From positions 1-64,000 of the forward strand of contig CAIMVG010000006.1 in the NCBI GenBank assembly GCA_903844845.1: a stretch of 64,000 nucleotides of DNA. The letters are read 5' to 3'. Under the pieces are notes generated by a model. The model was not told the DNA's origin, did no database searches, and worked only from the letters and a program-made list of their open reading frames with translations. This DNA is from an uncultured Dehalococcoidia bacterium (GTDB lineage Bacteria > Chloroflexota > Dehalococcoidia > Dehalococcoidales > UBA1222). Both the position numbers and the translations under genes were made by a program. Shown piece after piece: positions 9,517 to 18,290 of the stretch (position 1 is the first letter of the stretch; each line of letters starts with the position of its first letter).

Positions 9517-9984
9517 ATGGCAAAAATATTCGAAGGGAACCTTAAAGGCGACGGCCTCAAATTCGCTATTGTTATCTCCCGTTTCAATGAATTCATCGGT
9601 GGCAAACTGCTCGAAGGGGCAAAAGACGCGCTGGTCCGTCATGGCGTGGGGGTTGAAGACGTCGATGTCGCATGGACGCCGGGGGCTTTTGAAATACCTC
9701 TGATAGCCCTCAAAATGGCCCAGACGAGGCGATACAACGGGATTATATGTCTCGGTGCTGTGATACGAGGAGGAACGCCACATTTCGAATATGTAGCGTC
9801 AGAATTGAACAAGGGCATTGCCCAGGTCATTTTGATGACAGGGCTGCCGGTTTCTAACGGAGTGATCACTGCCGACACGCTTGAACAGGCAATTGAACGC
9901 GCCGGAACCAAAATGGGAAACAAGGGTTTTGACGCTGCCGTCAGCTCGGTTGAAATGGCCAACCTGATGAAAAACGTCATCTAA
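9517..9984 (+). CDS. ribH: 6,7-dimethyl-8-ribityllumazine synthase
   Basis: Condenses the pyrimidine with dihydroxybutanone phosphate to lumazine, the substrate of RibE. Family motifs are SRFNEFI near residue 20, PGAFEIPL near 55, [14 protein letters not shown] near 85 and the C-terminal [18 protein letters not shown] strong AAGGAGG ribosome site precedes the ATG. At 155 aa it is normal. It is the last gene of the riboflavin operon, and a terminator hairpin lies 55 bases downstream. Confidence 0.96.
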   Translation: MAKIFEGNLKGDGLKFAIVISRFNEFIGGKLLEGAKDALVRHGVGVEDVDVAWTPGAFEIPLIALKMAQTRRYNGIICLGAVIRGGTPHFEYVASELNKGIAQVILMTGLPVSNGVITADTLEQAIERAGTKMGNKGFDAAVSSVEMANLMKNVI

Positions 9985-10038
9985 TAAATGGTGCGTCCAT
10001 GGTTTGGGTCAGGGACGCTAGTAATCGCAAATTATTTA

Positions 10039-10090
10039 AACCGGGTGCACTGCCCTCTTTCAGTTGGGGTGGAGTGCTCCCGGTTCGTTT
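10039..10090 (+). terminator. Terminator of the riboflavin operon
   Basis: AACCGGG and TGCACT-containing arms pair with GGAGTGCTCCCGGTT, with a loop around TCTTTCAGTT, and are followed by CGTTTTT. The stem is imperfect but long. Confidence 0.75.
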
Positions 10091-10130
10091 TTCAAAGAAT
10101 ATTTCGTGGGACTTTTATTCTTTCGTTACT

Positions 10131-10160
10131 TTGACACCAACGAACACGCTCCCATATAAT
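10131..10160 (+). promoter_or_regulatory. Strong promoter of the small protein / bioY unit
   Basis: A consensus TTGACA (10131-10136) and TATAAT (10155-10160) are 18 bases apart. The first gene starts at 10189 behind a GAAGGGGG ribosome site, so this transcript has a leader of about 20 bases. Confidence 0.85.
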
Positions 10161-10188
10161 GTGGCTATATTTGTTGAAGGGGGCCAAC

Positions 10189-10410
10189 ATGGCGAAAAAT
10201 ATCCGCGGATCGGAAGACACCCCCCCTACCCTTGATAATTTGAGACAGCGTCTCGATATGTTCGATCAACGCATCGATAATATCGATTCCATGGTTTCCG
10301 CCGTCATCGAACGGGTCATGAGCCAAGCCTTGACTGTTCAAACGGTGTGTCCTCATTGCGGGCACAATATCGAAATAGCCCTGATTGGCGTTAAAAAACC
10401 GAGAGGCTAA
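10189..10410 (+). CDS. Small hypothetical protein with one Cys pair
   Basis: Not recognised. The 73-residue product has a charged N-terminal segment, a predicted helix (residues about 14-48, heptad-like DNLRQRLDMFDQRIDNID), then a single CPHCGH element near residue 56 resembling half of a zinc ribbon. It could dimerise through the helix and share a metal, but that is inference. An ATG at 10159 in the same frame overlaps the -10 box and cannot be the start; ATG 10189 has a good ribosome site. bioY follows 24 bases later, so the two are probably co-transcribed from the consensus promoter upstream. Confidence 0.75.
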   Translation: MAKNIRGSEDTPPTLDNLRQRLDMFDQRIDNIDSMVSAVIERVMSQALTVQTVCPHCGHNIEIALIGVKKPRG

Positions 10411-10434
10411 TAATATCTCGTCAAGGATAGGTTT

Positions 10435-11043
10435 ATGCAGATTTCCGTCGCGTTAAATCAGACCAAACTCGAAGCGTTCCGCTGGCGGGAGCAAGCCAGA
10501 CTGCCATCGAAAATAACTATGGCAGCCTTGATGGCCGCCGTCGTAGGACTGTTAGCTCAGGTCAAGGTTCCACTTCCATTTACGCCTGTTCCTATCACAG
10601 GTCAAACTTTTGGTGTACTTCTGGCTGGGGTTTTGCTGGGTAAAAAATGGGGTGGGGTGAGCCTTGGAATTTACGCAGTGTTAGGTATAGTCGGGCTGCC
10701 GTGGTTCAACGGTTCAACAAGCGGATTGACCGCCACCGCCGGTTATCTCGTCGGCTTTGTTCTGGCCTCCCTTTTTCTTGGTTATTTCATCGATAAATTG
10801 CCCGATAAAAACAATTTTAACCGCATGTTCGGGCTTATGTTATTTGCCGCCGTTATAATTGTTTACGTTCCCGGGTTGCTGTGGCTGGGTCTCTGGTTGA
10901 ATCTGGTAAAAGGGACACCCGCCGATGTTCTATCGATTTTAAGCCTCGGGGCGGTGCCTTTTATCGCTGGAGATATCCTTAAGACCGGATTGGCCGCTGT
11001 GGTTGCAGTAAAGATTCTTCCCCGAAAGTCCTCGGCGAAATAA
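10435..11043 (+). CDS. bioY: Biotin transporter substrate-binding component BioY
   Basis: S-component of an energy-coupling-factor transporter that binds biotin in the membrane. It has about six hydrophobic segments in 202 aa and the BioY signature around residues 45-70 (PLPFTPVPITGQTFGVLLAG). A charged cytoplasmic N-terminus of ~25 residues is somewhat long. No ECF ATPase or T-component lies nearby, so it either shares the global energising module or works alone, as some BioY proteins do. AAGGAT precedes the ATG. No biotin operator (BirA box) was recognised. Confidence 0.93.
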   Translation: MQISVALNQTKLEAFRWREQARLPSKITMAALMAAVVGLLAQVKVPLPFTPVPITGQTFGVLLAGVLLGKKWGGVSLGIYAVLGIVGLPWFNGSTSGLTATAGYLVGFVLASLFLGYFIDKLPDKNNFNRMFGLMLFAAVIIVYVPGLLWLGLWLNLVKGTPADVLSILSLGAVPFIAGDILKTGLAAVVAVKILPRKSSAK

Positions 11044-11089
11044 ACCGCGGTTGACGTGGGCAGTCGCGCATTGTAAGATATTAATCCGC

Positions 11090-11166
11090 GGGTGGTTAGC
11101 TCAGTTGGTTAGAGCGCAGCGTTGACATCGCTGAGGTCAGAGGTTCGAGCCCTCTACTACCCACCA
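11090..11166 (+). tRNA. tRNA-Val (GAC)
   Basis: The acceptor arms GGGTGGT and ACTACCC pair (one G-T), D-loop GCTCAGTTGGTTAGAGC and TTCGAGC are canonical, and the anticodon loop TTGACAT gives GAC. The CCA end is encoded. Confidence 0.96.
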
Positions 11167-11368
11167 TTCCGCCTAGCAGCAATGTCTTTTTTCGTAACTA
11201 ACTTTGCTATTGAATGGCATCCTCTATACTTCCTTTCATGGTACATTTTCTCAGCAATTGAAACGTTGGCAATTATGATATTGCTTTTCAGTCATCGATT
11301 CCTTGCATGTTAATGTTGTGCACCTCTGAAAAGGGTTAGCGGAATACCCATGTCCGGTCCGGGTTTCA

Positions 11369-11627
11369 CTATAGTCCAATATCAATATTGGAAAGAGCGT
11401 TCGATACCATATTTCTGATAACAAAATACTCTACAAAGGTTACGATGATGCCGAGAAGCAGCATGACGATGCCGATCCCGAAACGGCGTTTGAGGAGGGC
11501 GAAGAAAGCGATTATCCCCCCAAGCGCTCCCAATATAATAGGCAGCAGCTGGAAGGATCTTGTTATGAGGTTCGCTGACCAAGAAAAATTAAACGTGAAA
11601 TCCGGCGGACGTTTTGTTACTTCGATT
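11369..11627 (-). CDS. Small two-helix membrane protein without a standard start codon
   Basis: Not recognised. The frame reads PPDFTFNFSWSANL, then two strong membrane helices (LLPIILGALGGIIAFFALL and GIVMLLLGIIVTFVEYFV) joined by a basic KRRFG turn, ending SNIDIGL. That alternation is what a real small membrane protein looks like. No ATG, GTG or TTG occurs before the first helix; between an upstream TAA and the coding part the only near-start is ATC at 11627. It lies 39 bases downstream of the antiporter on the same strand, so co-translation is possible. A frameshift in the 5' part (an ATG lies in another frame just upstream) is the alternative. Confidence 0.45.
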
Positions 11628-11666
11628 TATCATTGTTCATCGTATCGAAAGTGGGGTTCCCCTGAA

Positions 11667-12872
11667 TCAAGAGTCGATGGGCAACTCCTCTATCGAATCC
11701 GGGTTCTTTTTGAATAACCAATTCCGCAGTATGACCGGTGGAATTACCGTTGAAAGTAGGCTAACCAGGATAAGCGCTGAATAGGTGCTTTGCGTTATCA
11801 AGGCCTGGTTTAGCCCAATGAGGGCTACTATCATAGCGACTTCACCCCGGGGTACCATTCCAACGCCTATGATTATAGATTCTCTTGTTTTCATCCCAAG
11901 TACTCTGGCAGCTCCTCCGCAGCTGATGATTTTGGCCGCTATTGCCACGAGAGTGAGGACAGCAACAAAAACAAGCAGTTTGGCGGTCACCGCATGGAGG
12001 TCCATGATGACGCCTAAAGATATAAAAAATATGGCAGCAAAAATGATTTGAAGGTGCTCGGCCCCTTCTTTAAAGATGTGCGCACGTTTGAGGTGCACAC
12101 CCGCGAAGGACGCACCGGCGAGGAAAGCCCCCACAATCGCAGAGAGCCCAACGATCTCGGCGGCGATGCTGTATAAAAAAGCCATCATCATCGCGAAAAT
12201 GAATATCGATTGGGGGTATTTTTCAGCAAGTTTGCTTCTATCGAAAATTGAAAGCAGTTTCACAAGGATCGTTTTACCTGTGAAAATTCCAACCGTGACG
12301 AACGTGACTGCTTTCAGCATGGTGAAAACCACCGGCCAGACTTGAACGGAAGATGAAACCAGACTTTCAGAAATGGAAAGGGCCATCAGACCGAGGATAT
12401 CATCGACTACTGCCGCTCCAATAATCGCCCTTGCGGCGTCGGTCTGGAGTTTCCCCATTTCGCGTAAAACATTGGCCGTGACGGCGATGCTGGTGGCTGT
12501 CAGAGCGGTCCCGATGAAGATTGAAGCCTTGAAATCATAACTGAAAGCCCTGGATAGAAAATAGCCGCTTATCCAGGGTACGATCACTCCAAGCAAAGCG
12601 ATAACGAAGTATTTTACTTTCGCGATCTCCTTGACCTCGAATTCAAGCCCGATGGTGAAGAGAAGGACTATGGCACCGAGATTGGCAAGACTCGAAACGA
12701 AATCGGTATAAGTCACCAACCCGAGCAGGCTCGGTCCGACCAGAATACCTGCCAAAATGATCCCGACCACAGCGGACTGGTTGATCCGGTATGCTAAAAG
12801 ATATCCTGCCAGAGCAACAAAAAGCAGGATACTCATCTGAAACGCCGGAGAAGCCGCAAGGTCCTGTGGCAA
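11667..12872 (-). CDS. CPA2-family cation:proton antiporter
   Basis: Integral membrane transporter of 401 aa with about 12 hydrophobic segments. The family signature in the middle, VVDDILGLMAL, carries the Asp pair that binds the ion and protons in NapA/KefB-type exchangers. LAGILVGPSLLG near residue 40 and GAFLAGASFAGV near 255 are also typical. There is no C-terminal TrkA-N or TrkA-C domain, so this is the NapA-like form and not a KefB. Substrate is likely Na+ or K+ but cannot be told from sequence. The small membrane ORF follows downstream. Confidence 0.9.
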   Translation of the reverse strand: MPQDLAASPAFQMSILLFVALAGYLLAYRINQSAVVGIILAGILVGPSLLGLVTYTDFVSSLANLGAIVLLFTIGLEFEVKEIAKVKYFVIALLGVIVPWISGYFLSRAFSYDFKASIFIGTALTATSIAVTANVLREMGKLQTDAARAIIGAAVVDDILGLMALSISESLVSSSVQVWPVVFTMLKAVTFVTVGIFTGKTILVKLLSIFDRSKLAEKYPQSIFIFAMMMAFLYSIAAEIVGLSAIVGAFLAGASFAGVHLKRAHIFKEGAEHLQIIFAAIFFISLGVIMDLHAVTAKLLVFVAVLTLVAIAAKIISCGGAARVLGMKTRESIIIGVGMVPRGEVAMIVALIGLNQALITQSTYSALILVSLLSTVIPPVILRNWLFKKNPDSIEELPIDS

Positions 12873-13301
12873 ATGATTTCCTCCGAAGTGATATTCCCAA
12901 ATATCTTACTTTATCGATGAATAACCGTCCACTGCCCCCAATCAAATATGCCCTGTTCGGATTATTAATTCTCAAGCGATGCCGGCCTTTTGAGGGGCAA
13001 GATTTCTTCAAAGCGACATCAGCCAATATCGTTTCGACACTATAAAAAAGGAATTTGTATGGAATGGTGCAAAAATTTATAGTTGTCGGTTATTTCCCCG
13101 TCTTTTTCCCCCTTGAATATCGACCATTGTGTGCGATATAATGATGTCCATTCGACGGATTCCAAGTTCGCTCGTTTTCGTGTTTCACACATGATTTTCC
13201 AGATATTTTCAAAAACGTGGGAGAATTATTCCATTTTTGGGAGGGAAAAGCCCGGAAGTATTTGTCACTGAAACGCAGACCCGCTAAAATTTCTCTTTCG
13301 C
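12873..13301. promoter_or_regulatory. Divergent intergenic region with two plus-strand promoters
   Basis: No gene is supported. TTGTCA (13262-13267) and TAAAAT (13285-13290), 17 bases apart, sit just before tRNA-Arg. A second pair, TTGAAT (13113-13118) and TATAAT (13137-13142), lies farther upstream with an 18-base spacer. The tRNA and the redox operon behind it could therefore be transcribed from either. Confidence 0.6.
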
Positions 13302-13374
13302 GCCCCTGTAACTCAGCTGGATAGAGTACTGGCCTCCGAAGCCGGGTGCGGGCGTTCGAGTCGCCCCAGGGGCA
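13302..13374 (+). tRNA. tRNA-Arg (CCG)
   Basis: GCCCCTG pairs with CAGGGGC, the anticodon stem CTGGC/GCCGG closes loop CTCCGAA (CCG), and the T-arm has GTTCGAG. CCA is not encoded. The porC ribosome site begins 12 bases after the tRNA, so tRNA and por operon may be one primary transcript. Confidence 0.95.
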
Positions 13375-13397
13375 GTTAAAATTTATGGAGGTGAAAT

Positions 13398-13970
13398 ATT
13401 AACGCTGACATCATCGCCATCAGGCTCCATGGCCGCGGCGGCCAGGGCGCAGTAACATCGGCCGAACTAATAGCCCAGACCGCAATTGCCGAAGGAAAAT
13501 TTGCGCAGGCATTTCCAGCTTTCGGCCCCGAACGCAGGGGTGCCCCGGTCCAGGCTTTCATCCGAATCAGCGACAAGCAGATCCGCATCCGGGCTGATGT
13601 TACGGAACCTGACATAATTGTTGTCCTCGATCCCGGCCTTCTCAAGATTGTCAAAGTCACAGCCGGTTTGAAGAAAAACGGGCTGGTGGTGGTCAACGCC
13701 AAGTCCATAGACGTTGTTCCCAAGGAGATACTGGACAATTACAGGGTGGCTGTCATCGATGCCAATCTTATAGCCAAAGAAGTGCTGGGCGCTCCGATTG
13801 TTAATACCACGATGCTTGGGGCTCTAATAAAAGCATCGGGCATCGTTACAATGGAGTCGATCGTCGGCCCTCTCAAACACCGCTTTGGGAAAATAGCGGA
13901 CAAGAACCTTAGCGCCATGAAACGCTCTTATGACGAAACGCAGGTAAAGGAGATGGTGACGAATGCCTAA
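13398..13970 (+). CDS. porC: Pyruvate:ferredoxin oxidoreductase, gamma subunit (ATT start)
   Basis: Gamma chain of the four-subunit enzyme that interconverts pyruvate + CoA and acetyl-CoA + CO2 with ferredoxin. The N-terminus reads ADIIAIRLHGRGGQGAVTSAELIA, the family hallmark, followed by AFPAFGPERRGAPVQAF and, at the end, GALIKASGIV. Between a TGA at 13392 and this motif there is no ATG, GTG or TTG; the only fitting initiator is ATT 13398, six bases behind GGAGG (13387-13391). With that start the length (190 aa) is normal. It overlaps porD by 8 bases. Confidence 0.92.
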   Translation: MNADIIAIRLHGRGGQGAVTSAELIAQTAIAEGKFAQAFPAFGPERRGAPVQAFIRISDKQIRIRADVTEPDIIVVLDPGLLKIVKVTAGLKKNGLVVVNAKSIDVVPKEILDNYRVAVIDANLIAKEVLGAPIVNTTMLGALIKASGIVTMESIVGPLKHRFGKIADKNLSAMKRSYDETQVKEMVTNA

Positions 13971-14253
13971 ACCAGACAATGAGCTTACCTGGAAAGACCT
14001 TGAGATTGGTTGTATAGCCACCACCCCCGGAAGTGCCGCTGCCTATCGCACCGGTGACTGGCGCTCACAGAAACCAGAGTACGATTTCACCCGTTGCATC
14101 AAGTGCGGCATGTGCCAGATTTATTGTCCCGAAGGGTGCGTCAAAATGAATGCGCAAGGCTATTTCGAGGCAGACCTGTACCACTGCAAGGGTTGCGGCA
14201 TTTGCGCCCGGGAATGCCCTGTGTGGGTCATCTCTATGAAGGAGGAGGCCTAA
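13963..14253 (+). CDS. porD: Pyruvate:ferredoxin oxidoreductase, delta subunit
   Basis: Ferredoxin-like subunit of 96 aa that passes electrons out of the enzyme. Two [4Fe-4S] motifs are visible: CIKCGMCQIYCPEGC near residue 45 and CKGCGICARECP near 78. The ~40-residue N-terminal part (WKDLEIGCIATTPGSA) is the usual extension of PorD. It overlaps porC by 8 bases and abuts porA without a gap, so translation is coupled across the operon. Confidence 0.94.
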   Translation: MPKPDNELTWKDLEIGCIATTPGSAAAYRTGDWRSQKPEYDFTRCIKCGMCQIYCPEGCVKMNAQGYFEADLYHCKGCGICARECPVWVISMKEEA

Positions 14254-15429
14254 ATGACCAAACGGGTAGGTATGGAGGTTTCCATAGCTGTTGCCGAGAT
14301 GGTTAAAATGGCCGATGTCGATGTGGTGGCCGTTTATCCTATCACCCCTCAGACCCACATCGTGGAACACCTGGCTGAGCTCGTTGCCGACGGCGAACTT
14401 GATGCCGAATATATCCCCGTGGAATCCGAACATTCTGCAATGAGTGCTTGTCTGGGCTCATCAGCCGCCGGGGCACGAACATTCACCGCTACTGCCAGTC
14501 AAGGGCTGGAGCTGATGCATGAGGTCCTCTATGTGGCTTCAGGTATGCGGCTTCCCATCGTTATGACTGTCGCCAACCGGGCCCTTTCTGCACCTCTTTC
14601 AATTTGGGGGGATCACTCGGATGTTATGGCTGTACGCGATACAGGGTGGATACAGATCTTTAACGAAAACGGCCAGGATGTAATCGACAATACCATCTGT
14701 GCCTTTCGAATCGCAGAACACCGGGATGTGTTATTACCTGTAATGGTGCATATGGACGGATTCCATCTTTCTCATGTTATCGAGCCCATGTTTTTCCCTG
14801 AAGAAGCCCAGGTCAAGGCGTTCATTCCGCCTAATAATTATCCCCTGCCTCTGCACCCATCCAAGCCTGTGGCAATGGGGGATTTCGCGCCTCCGTTTAT
14901 TTATACAGAAGCCAGGTGGGCGCAGGAAGAAAATCTAAGAAAATCAAAAGAAACCATTCTTGCCGTCTGGGATGCTTTCGCAAAAGAATTTGGCCGTCAG
15001 TACAAACCGGTTGAAAGCTATCGCACCGAAGGCGCCAAGACTCTCTTGTTTACGATGGGCAGTTTCAGCGAAACGGCCATGACGGCTATCGATAAACTCC
15101 GGGACGAGGGGCTCAACGTGGGTCTGGTACGCCTGCGTCTCTGGAGGCCATTCCCATTTGAAGAGTTACGCGAGGCTGTAAAAGGAGCCGAGACGCTTAT
15201 CGTTCTCGATCGGGCCCTTTCGACAGGGGGGCCCGGCGGCCCCGTTTGTTCGGAAATACGTTCTGCGCTTTATAACGAAAATCCCCGCCCCAAAATCGTC
15301 AGTTTCGTCGGAGGCCTGGGAGGACGCGATATAACAATCGCCGGCTTCGAGGAAATCGTAAAACGCGGTATGGCACTCGCTGTCAAAGGCAGCGGCAAGG
15401 AATTTGAAATATTCGGGGTGAGGGAATAG
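14254..15429 (+). CDS. porA: Pyruvate:ferredoxin oxidoreductase, alpha subunit
   Basis: Alpha chain of 391 aa. YPITPQTHIVEHLAEL near residue 30 and NRALSAPLSIWGDHSD near 110 identify the pyruvate-type enzyme over 2-oxoglutarate or branched-chain homologues; the C-terminal domain contains LSTGGPGGPVCSE. A GGAGG ribosome site lies in the porD 3' end. Its TAG overlaps a GTG that precedes the porB ATG by one codon. Confidence 0.94.
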   Translation: MTKRVGMEVSIAVAEMVKMADVDVVAVYPITPQTHIVEHLAELVADGELDAEYIPVESEHSAMSACLGSSAAGARTFTATASQGLELMHEVLYVASGMRLPIVMTVANRALSAPLSIWGDHSDVMAVRDTGWIQIFNENGQDVIDNTICAFRIAEHRDVLLPVMVHMDGFHLSHVIEPMFFPEEAQVKAFIPPNNYPLPLHPSKPVAMGDFAPPFIYTEARWAQEENLRKSKETILAVWDAFAKEFGRQYKPVESYRTEGAKTLLFTMGSFSETAMTAIDKLRDEGLNVGLVRLRLWRPFPFEELREAVKGAETLIVLDRALSTGGPGGPVCSEIRSALYNENPRPKIVSFVGGLGGRDITIAGFEEIVKRGMALAVKGSGKEFEIFGVRE

Positions 15430-15431
15430 TG

Positions 15432-16367
15432 ATGGAAAACCTAAACGTTTACGCCCCCAGGCTCATACCCAAAGAAGAGGCTTTTGCCCCGGGCCACCGC
15501 GCCTGTATCGGATGCGGCGAAGTTTTGGCGGTCAGGCTGGCCACCAAGGCCATGGGTAAAAATGTAGTCGTCGTGAATGCAACAGGCTGCATGGAGATCA
15601 TCGCTTCCCAGATACCCAATACATCGTGGAACGTGCCCTGGATTCATACGCTGTTTGAAAATACGGCCGCTGTGGCGTCGGGAGTAGAATCAGGTCTTAA
15701 AGCCATGATGCGTAAGGGGCGAATTCCTCAGGAAGAGATCAATGTCGCGGCTATTGCCGGAGACGGCGCGACGCTGGATATCGGCTTGCAAGCCCTCTCG
15801 GGAGCGATGGAACGCGGCCATAAATTCCTTTATATCTGCTTCGACAATGAAGCTTATATGAATACCGGTGTGCAGCGCTCCTCATCGACCCCGTTCGGCG
15901 CGACCACCACCACTTCGCCTTCGGGCAAGCAAAGCCAAGGCCAGTTCTCTTGGAAAAAAGATATGCCGGCGATCGCGGTAGCCCATAATATCCCTTACGT
16001 CGCTACTGCTTGCCCCAGTTACCCCTTCGATATGATGGATAAAGTTAAAAAAGCCATGAACGTTCAGGGCCCTTCTTATATACAGATATTTTCTGTATGC
16101 CCAACAGGGTGGCGCTGTGCCGGAGACCTGACTGTCCGTCTCGGACGCCTGGCTGTTGAAACGGGCGTCTTTCCGCTTTACGAAGTCGAGAACGGTAAAT
16201 ATAAGATGAGCATGGATGTGCCCAAACTTAAACCTCTTACCGATTACACGAAGCTGCAGGGGCGCTTCCGTCACCTTACACCTGAGACACTCAGTCAGAT
16301 CGAGGCTAAAGTCGTCGAGAAATACAACGAAATCAAAGCTAAGGCAAATGGTGAGGTGTGCGCATGA
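15432..16367 (+). CDS. porB: Pyruvate:ferredoxin oxidoreductase, beta subunit
   Basis: TPP-binding beta chain of 311 aa with the proximal cluster. ACIGCGEVLAVR near residue 25 gives two cluster cysteines, GDGATLDIGLQ near 116 with EAYMNTG about 25 residues later is the thiamine diphosphate/Mg motif, and further cysteines follow (ATACPSYP, SVCPTGWRC). GTG 15429 is an alternative start one codon earlier. The stop overlaps the next gene's ATG (ATGA). Confidence 0.94.
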   Translation: MENLNVYAPRLIPKEEAFAPGHRACIGCGEVLAVRLATKAMGKNVVVVNATGCMEIIASQIPNTSWNVPWIHTLFENTAAVASGVESGLKAMMRKGRIPQEEINVAAIAGDGATLDIGLQALSGAMERGHKFLYICFDNEAYMNTGVQRSSSTPFGATTTTSPSGKQSQGQFSWKKDMPAIAVAHNIPYVATACPSYPFDMMDKVKKAMNVQGPSYIQIFSVCPTGWRCAGDLTVRLGRLAVETGVFPLYEVENGKYKMSMDVPKLKPLTDYTKLQGRFRHLTPETLSQIEAKVVEKYNEIKAKANGEVCA

Positions 16368-18289
16368 ACGAGGTAATGTTCAGCAGCTGGGGCGGCACCA
16401 TCGTTGATAACCGTTCAGGTCGTTCAACCCCGGCCACAGAAATAAAGGTGCCATCTGCAGTTGCCGGTAAAGATGTCGCGGCTTTCATATCCTGGGACGG
16501 GCTCGTAATCTCGGATAATAATGTCGATGTGGTGGCGCTGGCAAACGCCTATATGGCCGAGGCAGCTCACCTCGCCTGCGGTGAATGCAGCATGGGTTAC
16601 AAGGGAACCCATGTTATCTCTGAAATTTTGACCCGCATAACGAACGGTCAGGGAAAACCGGAAGATATTGATTTCCTTGTTGAACTTTCCGACAGCATCC
16701 AAAAGAACGTTAAATGCGATTTCTGCGCGAACACTGTCATTCCTTTACGCGATGCACTGAAAAATTTCCGTACGGCTTTCGATACGGCTGCGGCATCCAA
16801 AGAAGCAGCCCTTAAATTGGATTACATAAAGAAGGTAACGGCTCCGTGCCAGGAAGCATGCCCCATCCATCAGGACATACCCGGGTACCTGGAACTTATC
16901 CGCAACCGTCGCAATACTGAAGCTCTCGAAGTGATCCGCCGGACGAACTGCCTACCCCGTGTTACCGGGCGTACTTGCGTCGCATTTTGCGAGAAAAATT
17001 GCGTGCGGAAGGACATAGATACCCCGCTTTCCATACGTGCTTTAAAGAGGGTCCCCGCGGACTTGGGTATCATCAAGCCTCTTAATTCCGATAAGATCTC
17101 CAAAAAGGACAAGGTCGCGATCATCGGCGCAGGTCCGGCCGGCCTCTCAGCTGCCCAGTATCTCTCCATCAAAGGTTACCAGGTATACCTGTTTGACGAG
17201 CAGGAAACCGCCGGGGGAATGACCTTCTCGGGCATACCCGCTTATCGGTTGCCACGCAACGTGCTTTCGGGTGAAGTGGATGTCATTGCTTCACAGGGCA
17301 CTCAAGTCCGGCTCAATACTCGTATCAGGCATGTTGAAGAGCTGCGTGGCAAATATAAAGCGGTACTCGTTGCGTCGGGAGCACATCAGTCCCGTGACAA
17401 CGGTATCGATAACTGGAACAAAGATTACGACGGACTTATGGAAGGGGTTGAATTCCTCCATGCGGTAAGTTCGGGAAAACCCGTTGCCCCCAAGCAAAAA
17501 ATCCTGGTTGTCGGAGGCGGCAACACCGCTATCGACTGCGCGCGTACCGCGCTCCGTATCGGATGCAAGGAAGTGACTGTAGTATATCGTCGCAGCCGTC
17601 ATGAGATGCCGGCCCGCGACGAGGAAGTCAAAGCTGCTGTCGAAGAGGGTGTTAAGTTCCTGTTCCTCGCAGTACCTGTAAAGATACAATCCCAAAACGG
17701 CAAAGTTGTAGGGGCAGAATGCATCCGCATGGAACTCGGTGAACAGGACGCCAGCGGAAGGCGTAAACCAGTACCGGTTAAGGGGTCCGAATTTGTCTTT
17801 GCCGCCGATATGGTGCTTCCCGCTATCGGAGAGACCCCTGATCTGACTTTTCTGCCGCAGGGAAAGCAAGCTAAAGTAGAAGTCACATCCTGGAACAGCA
17901 TAAAGGCCGATGAAAACGGGATAACCAATATCCCCTGGCTTTTTGCCGCCGGTGATTGTGCCAGCGGCCCTGCGACCGTTGTGGAAGCGATGGCTTCCGG
18001 ACACAAGGCAGCTGAAAGCATGGACCTTTACCTGAACAAAAATAAGATAGCTCGTCCCGAATCAGAAGCTGTCGACAGCGCATTCCATGATGTCGGTCTA
18101 AGCAGGAGTCGCCGTGGACCCAAGCCAGCCGTTGAAGCGAGGGCGTACCCGCACGAAATGAATGCGGAAGATCGCGTGAAAAATTTTGAAGAAGTCGAAG
18201 AATGTTTTAACGTTCAGGTCGCTTCTCGTGAAGCCGATCGCTGTCTGCGTTGCTACCGGGTAATGCTTATCGTTACGAGGCAGGGTTAA
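16364..18289 (+). CDS. NuoF-tail / GltD-like NAD(P)H oxidoreductase fusion
   Basis: A 641-aa flavoprotein with two parts. Residues ~1-155 resemble the C-terminal iron-sulfur part of NuoF (ACGECSMGYKGT, ending in KCDFC...PLRDALKNF), but the third Cys of the usual CxxCxxC is Gly. From ~165 on it is like the glutamate synthase small subunit/NfnB: N-terminal clusters (CQEACPIHQ, CLPRVTGRTCVAFCEKNCVRK), FAD loop GAGPAGLSAAQ, NADPH loop VVGGGNTAIDCAR and RRSRHEMPAR. In this operon it probably links NADPH to the ferredoxin reduced by PorABCD. Glutamate synthase itself is not nearby, so that role is unlikely. Confidence 0.85.
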   Translation: MNEVMFSSWGGTIVDNRSGRSTPATEIKVPSAVAGKDVAAFISWDGLVISDNNVDVVALANAYMAEAAHLACGECSMGYKGTHVISEILTRITNGQGKPEDIDFLVELSDSIQKNVKCDFCANTVIPLRDALKNFRTAFDTAAASKEAALKLDYIKKVTAPCQEACPIHQDIPGYLELIRNRRNTEALEVIRRTNCLPRVTGRTCVAFCEKNCVRKDIDTPLSIRALKRVPADLGIIKPLNSDKISKKDKVAIIGAGPAGLSAAQYLSIKGYQVYLFDEQETAGGMTFSGIPAYRLPRNVLSGEVDVIASQGTQVRLNTRIRHVEELRGKYKAVLVASGAHQSRDNGIDNWNKDYDGLMEGVEFLHAVSSGKPVAPKQKILVVGGGNTAIDCARTALRIGCKEVTVVYRRSRHEMPARDEEVKAAVEEGVKFLFLAVPVKIQSQNGKVVGAECIRMELGEQDASGRRKPVPVKGSEFVFAADMVLPAIGETPDLTFLPQGKQAKVEVTSWNSIKADENGITNIPWLFAAGDCASGPATVVEAMASGHKAAESMDLYLNKNKIARPESEAVDSAFHDVGLSRSRRGPKPAVEARAYPHEMNAEDRVKNFEEVEECFNVQVASREADRCLRCYRVMLIVTRQG

Positions 18290-18290
18290 A

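Noticed and set aside
13083-13271. 62-residue plus-strand frame before tRNA-Arg
   Set aside because: It overlaps two promoters and has no family motif or ribosome site.
16364-18289. Glutamate synthase small subunit (gltD)
   Set aside because: Only the core matches; the NuoF-like N-terminal part and the por operon context argue for an electron-transfer partner, and there is no gltB.
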